Below, piece after piece: positions 63,848 through 64,000 of a DNA stretch of 64,000 nucleotides; positions within the stretch are counted from its first letter, which is position 1; the number at the start of each line of letters is the position of its first letter. The DNA comes from Acanthosepion lycidas (taxonomy: Eukaryota; Mollusca; Cephalopoda; Sepiida; Sepiidae): the NCBI GenBank assembly GCA_963932145.1, contig OZ010571.1, positions 109,573,005 through 109,637,004 of the forward strand, read 5' to 3'. Below the pieces are notes generated by a model, which was not told the origin of the DNA, did not search any database, and was given only the letters and a program-made list of their open reading frames with translations. The translations under genes were made by a program, and so were the position numbers.

Positions 63848-64000
63848 TTTTTAAGTTTTTCACCCCAAGCAAGGTGGGAGTACCACCAGCACGCAAGGGG
63901 TTACAGAGAGTGGGAGCAAGAGTAAAGAGGCATTTTAATAGTTGGAGATTATATCAGAGAAGCAAGTAAGAGGAAGGGAGTTCCACAGATGGGAAGTGAG
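63848..64000 (-). mobile_element. LINE family A 3' end, runs off the window
   Basis: T-run, then TTTTTCACCCCAAGCAAGGT, GGGAGTACCACCAGCACGCA, GGGGTTACAGAGAGTGGGAG. Low divergence from the 24.8 kb copy. Continues past 64000. Confidence 0.88.

Overview
The window looks like intergenic or intronic DNA of a cephalopod, most likely an octopus. It is AT-rich with many AT/TG/GA microsatellites. It is packed with old, 5'-truncated non-LTR retrotransposons, Tc1/mariner, maT-like and hAT remnants, and SINEs that share a core module resembling the conserved centre known from cephalopod SINEs. I found no host protein-coding gene, no intact RNA gene and no CRISPR array. Every open frame I could interpret is a transposon fragment; the rest are short and without recognisable domains. 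The organism call is inference from repeat content, not from a gene.

Layout. 0-5 kb: a LINE fragment, a DUF4817/DDE_3-type transposase fossil, and a Tc1-like transposase split by an RTE insertion that itself carries a MITE. 5-10 kb: second LINE family, SINEs, an isolated TATA+initiator-like pair at 7.72-7.75 kb, and a GC-richer unassigned block. 11-26 kb: repeated RTE fragments, a tRNA-containing palindromic element (15.6 and 20.8-21.2 kb), a palindromic SINE dimer (17.1-17.6 kb), LINE 3' ends, a mariner-like element nested in an RTE copy, and the best preserved LINE (24.8-25.9 kb). 28-31 kb: two hAT-like MITEs with 8-bp target duplications; one holds a SINE dimer, which in turn holds a solo LTR. 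34-45 kb: mariner, RNase H-type LINE, pogo-like MITE, an LTR-type integrase fossil, a promoter-like insertion in a SINE, and a maT-like transposase fragment. 44.6-48.3 kb: a Penelope-like element split by about 2.2 kb of foreign DNA. 50-52 kb: an RTE reverse transcriptase split by an 818-bp retroposon with a 14 x 30-bp minisatellite. 52-64 kb: SINEs with a 5S rRNA-like head, LINE ends, hairpin MITEs and several inverted duplications.

The elements form a small ecology: autonomous families (now dead here) plus the short elements that probably used their machinery. The points most worth following are the 5S rRNA + tRNA chimeric SINE, the minisatellite-bearing retroposon, the element with a class-II tRNA-like sequence in its middle rather than at its head, repeated head-to-head SINE dimers, and five near-perfect mariner hairpins. 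I see no sign of an undescribed defence or regulatory gene system.
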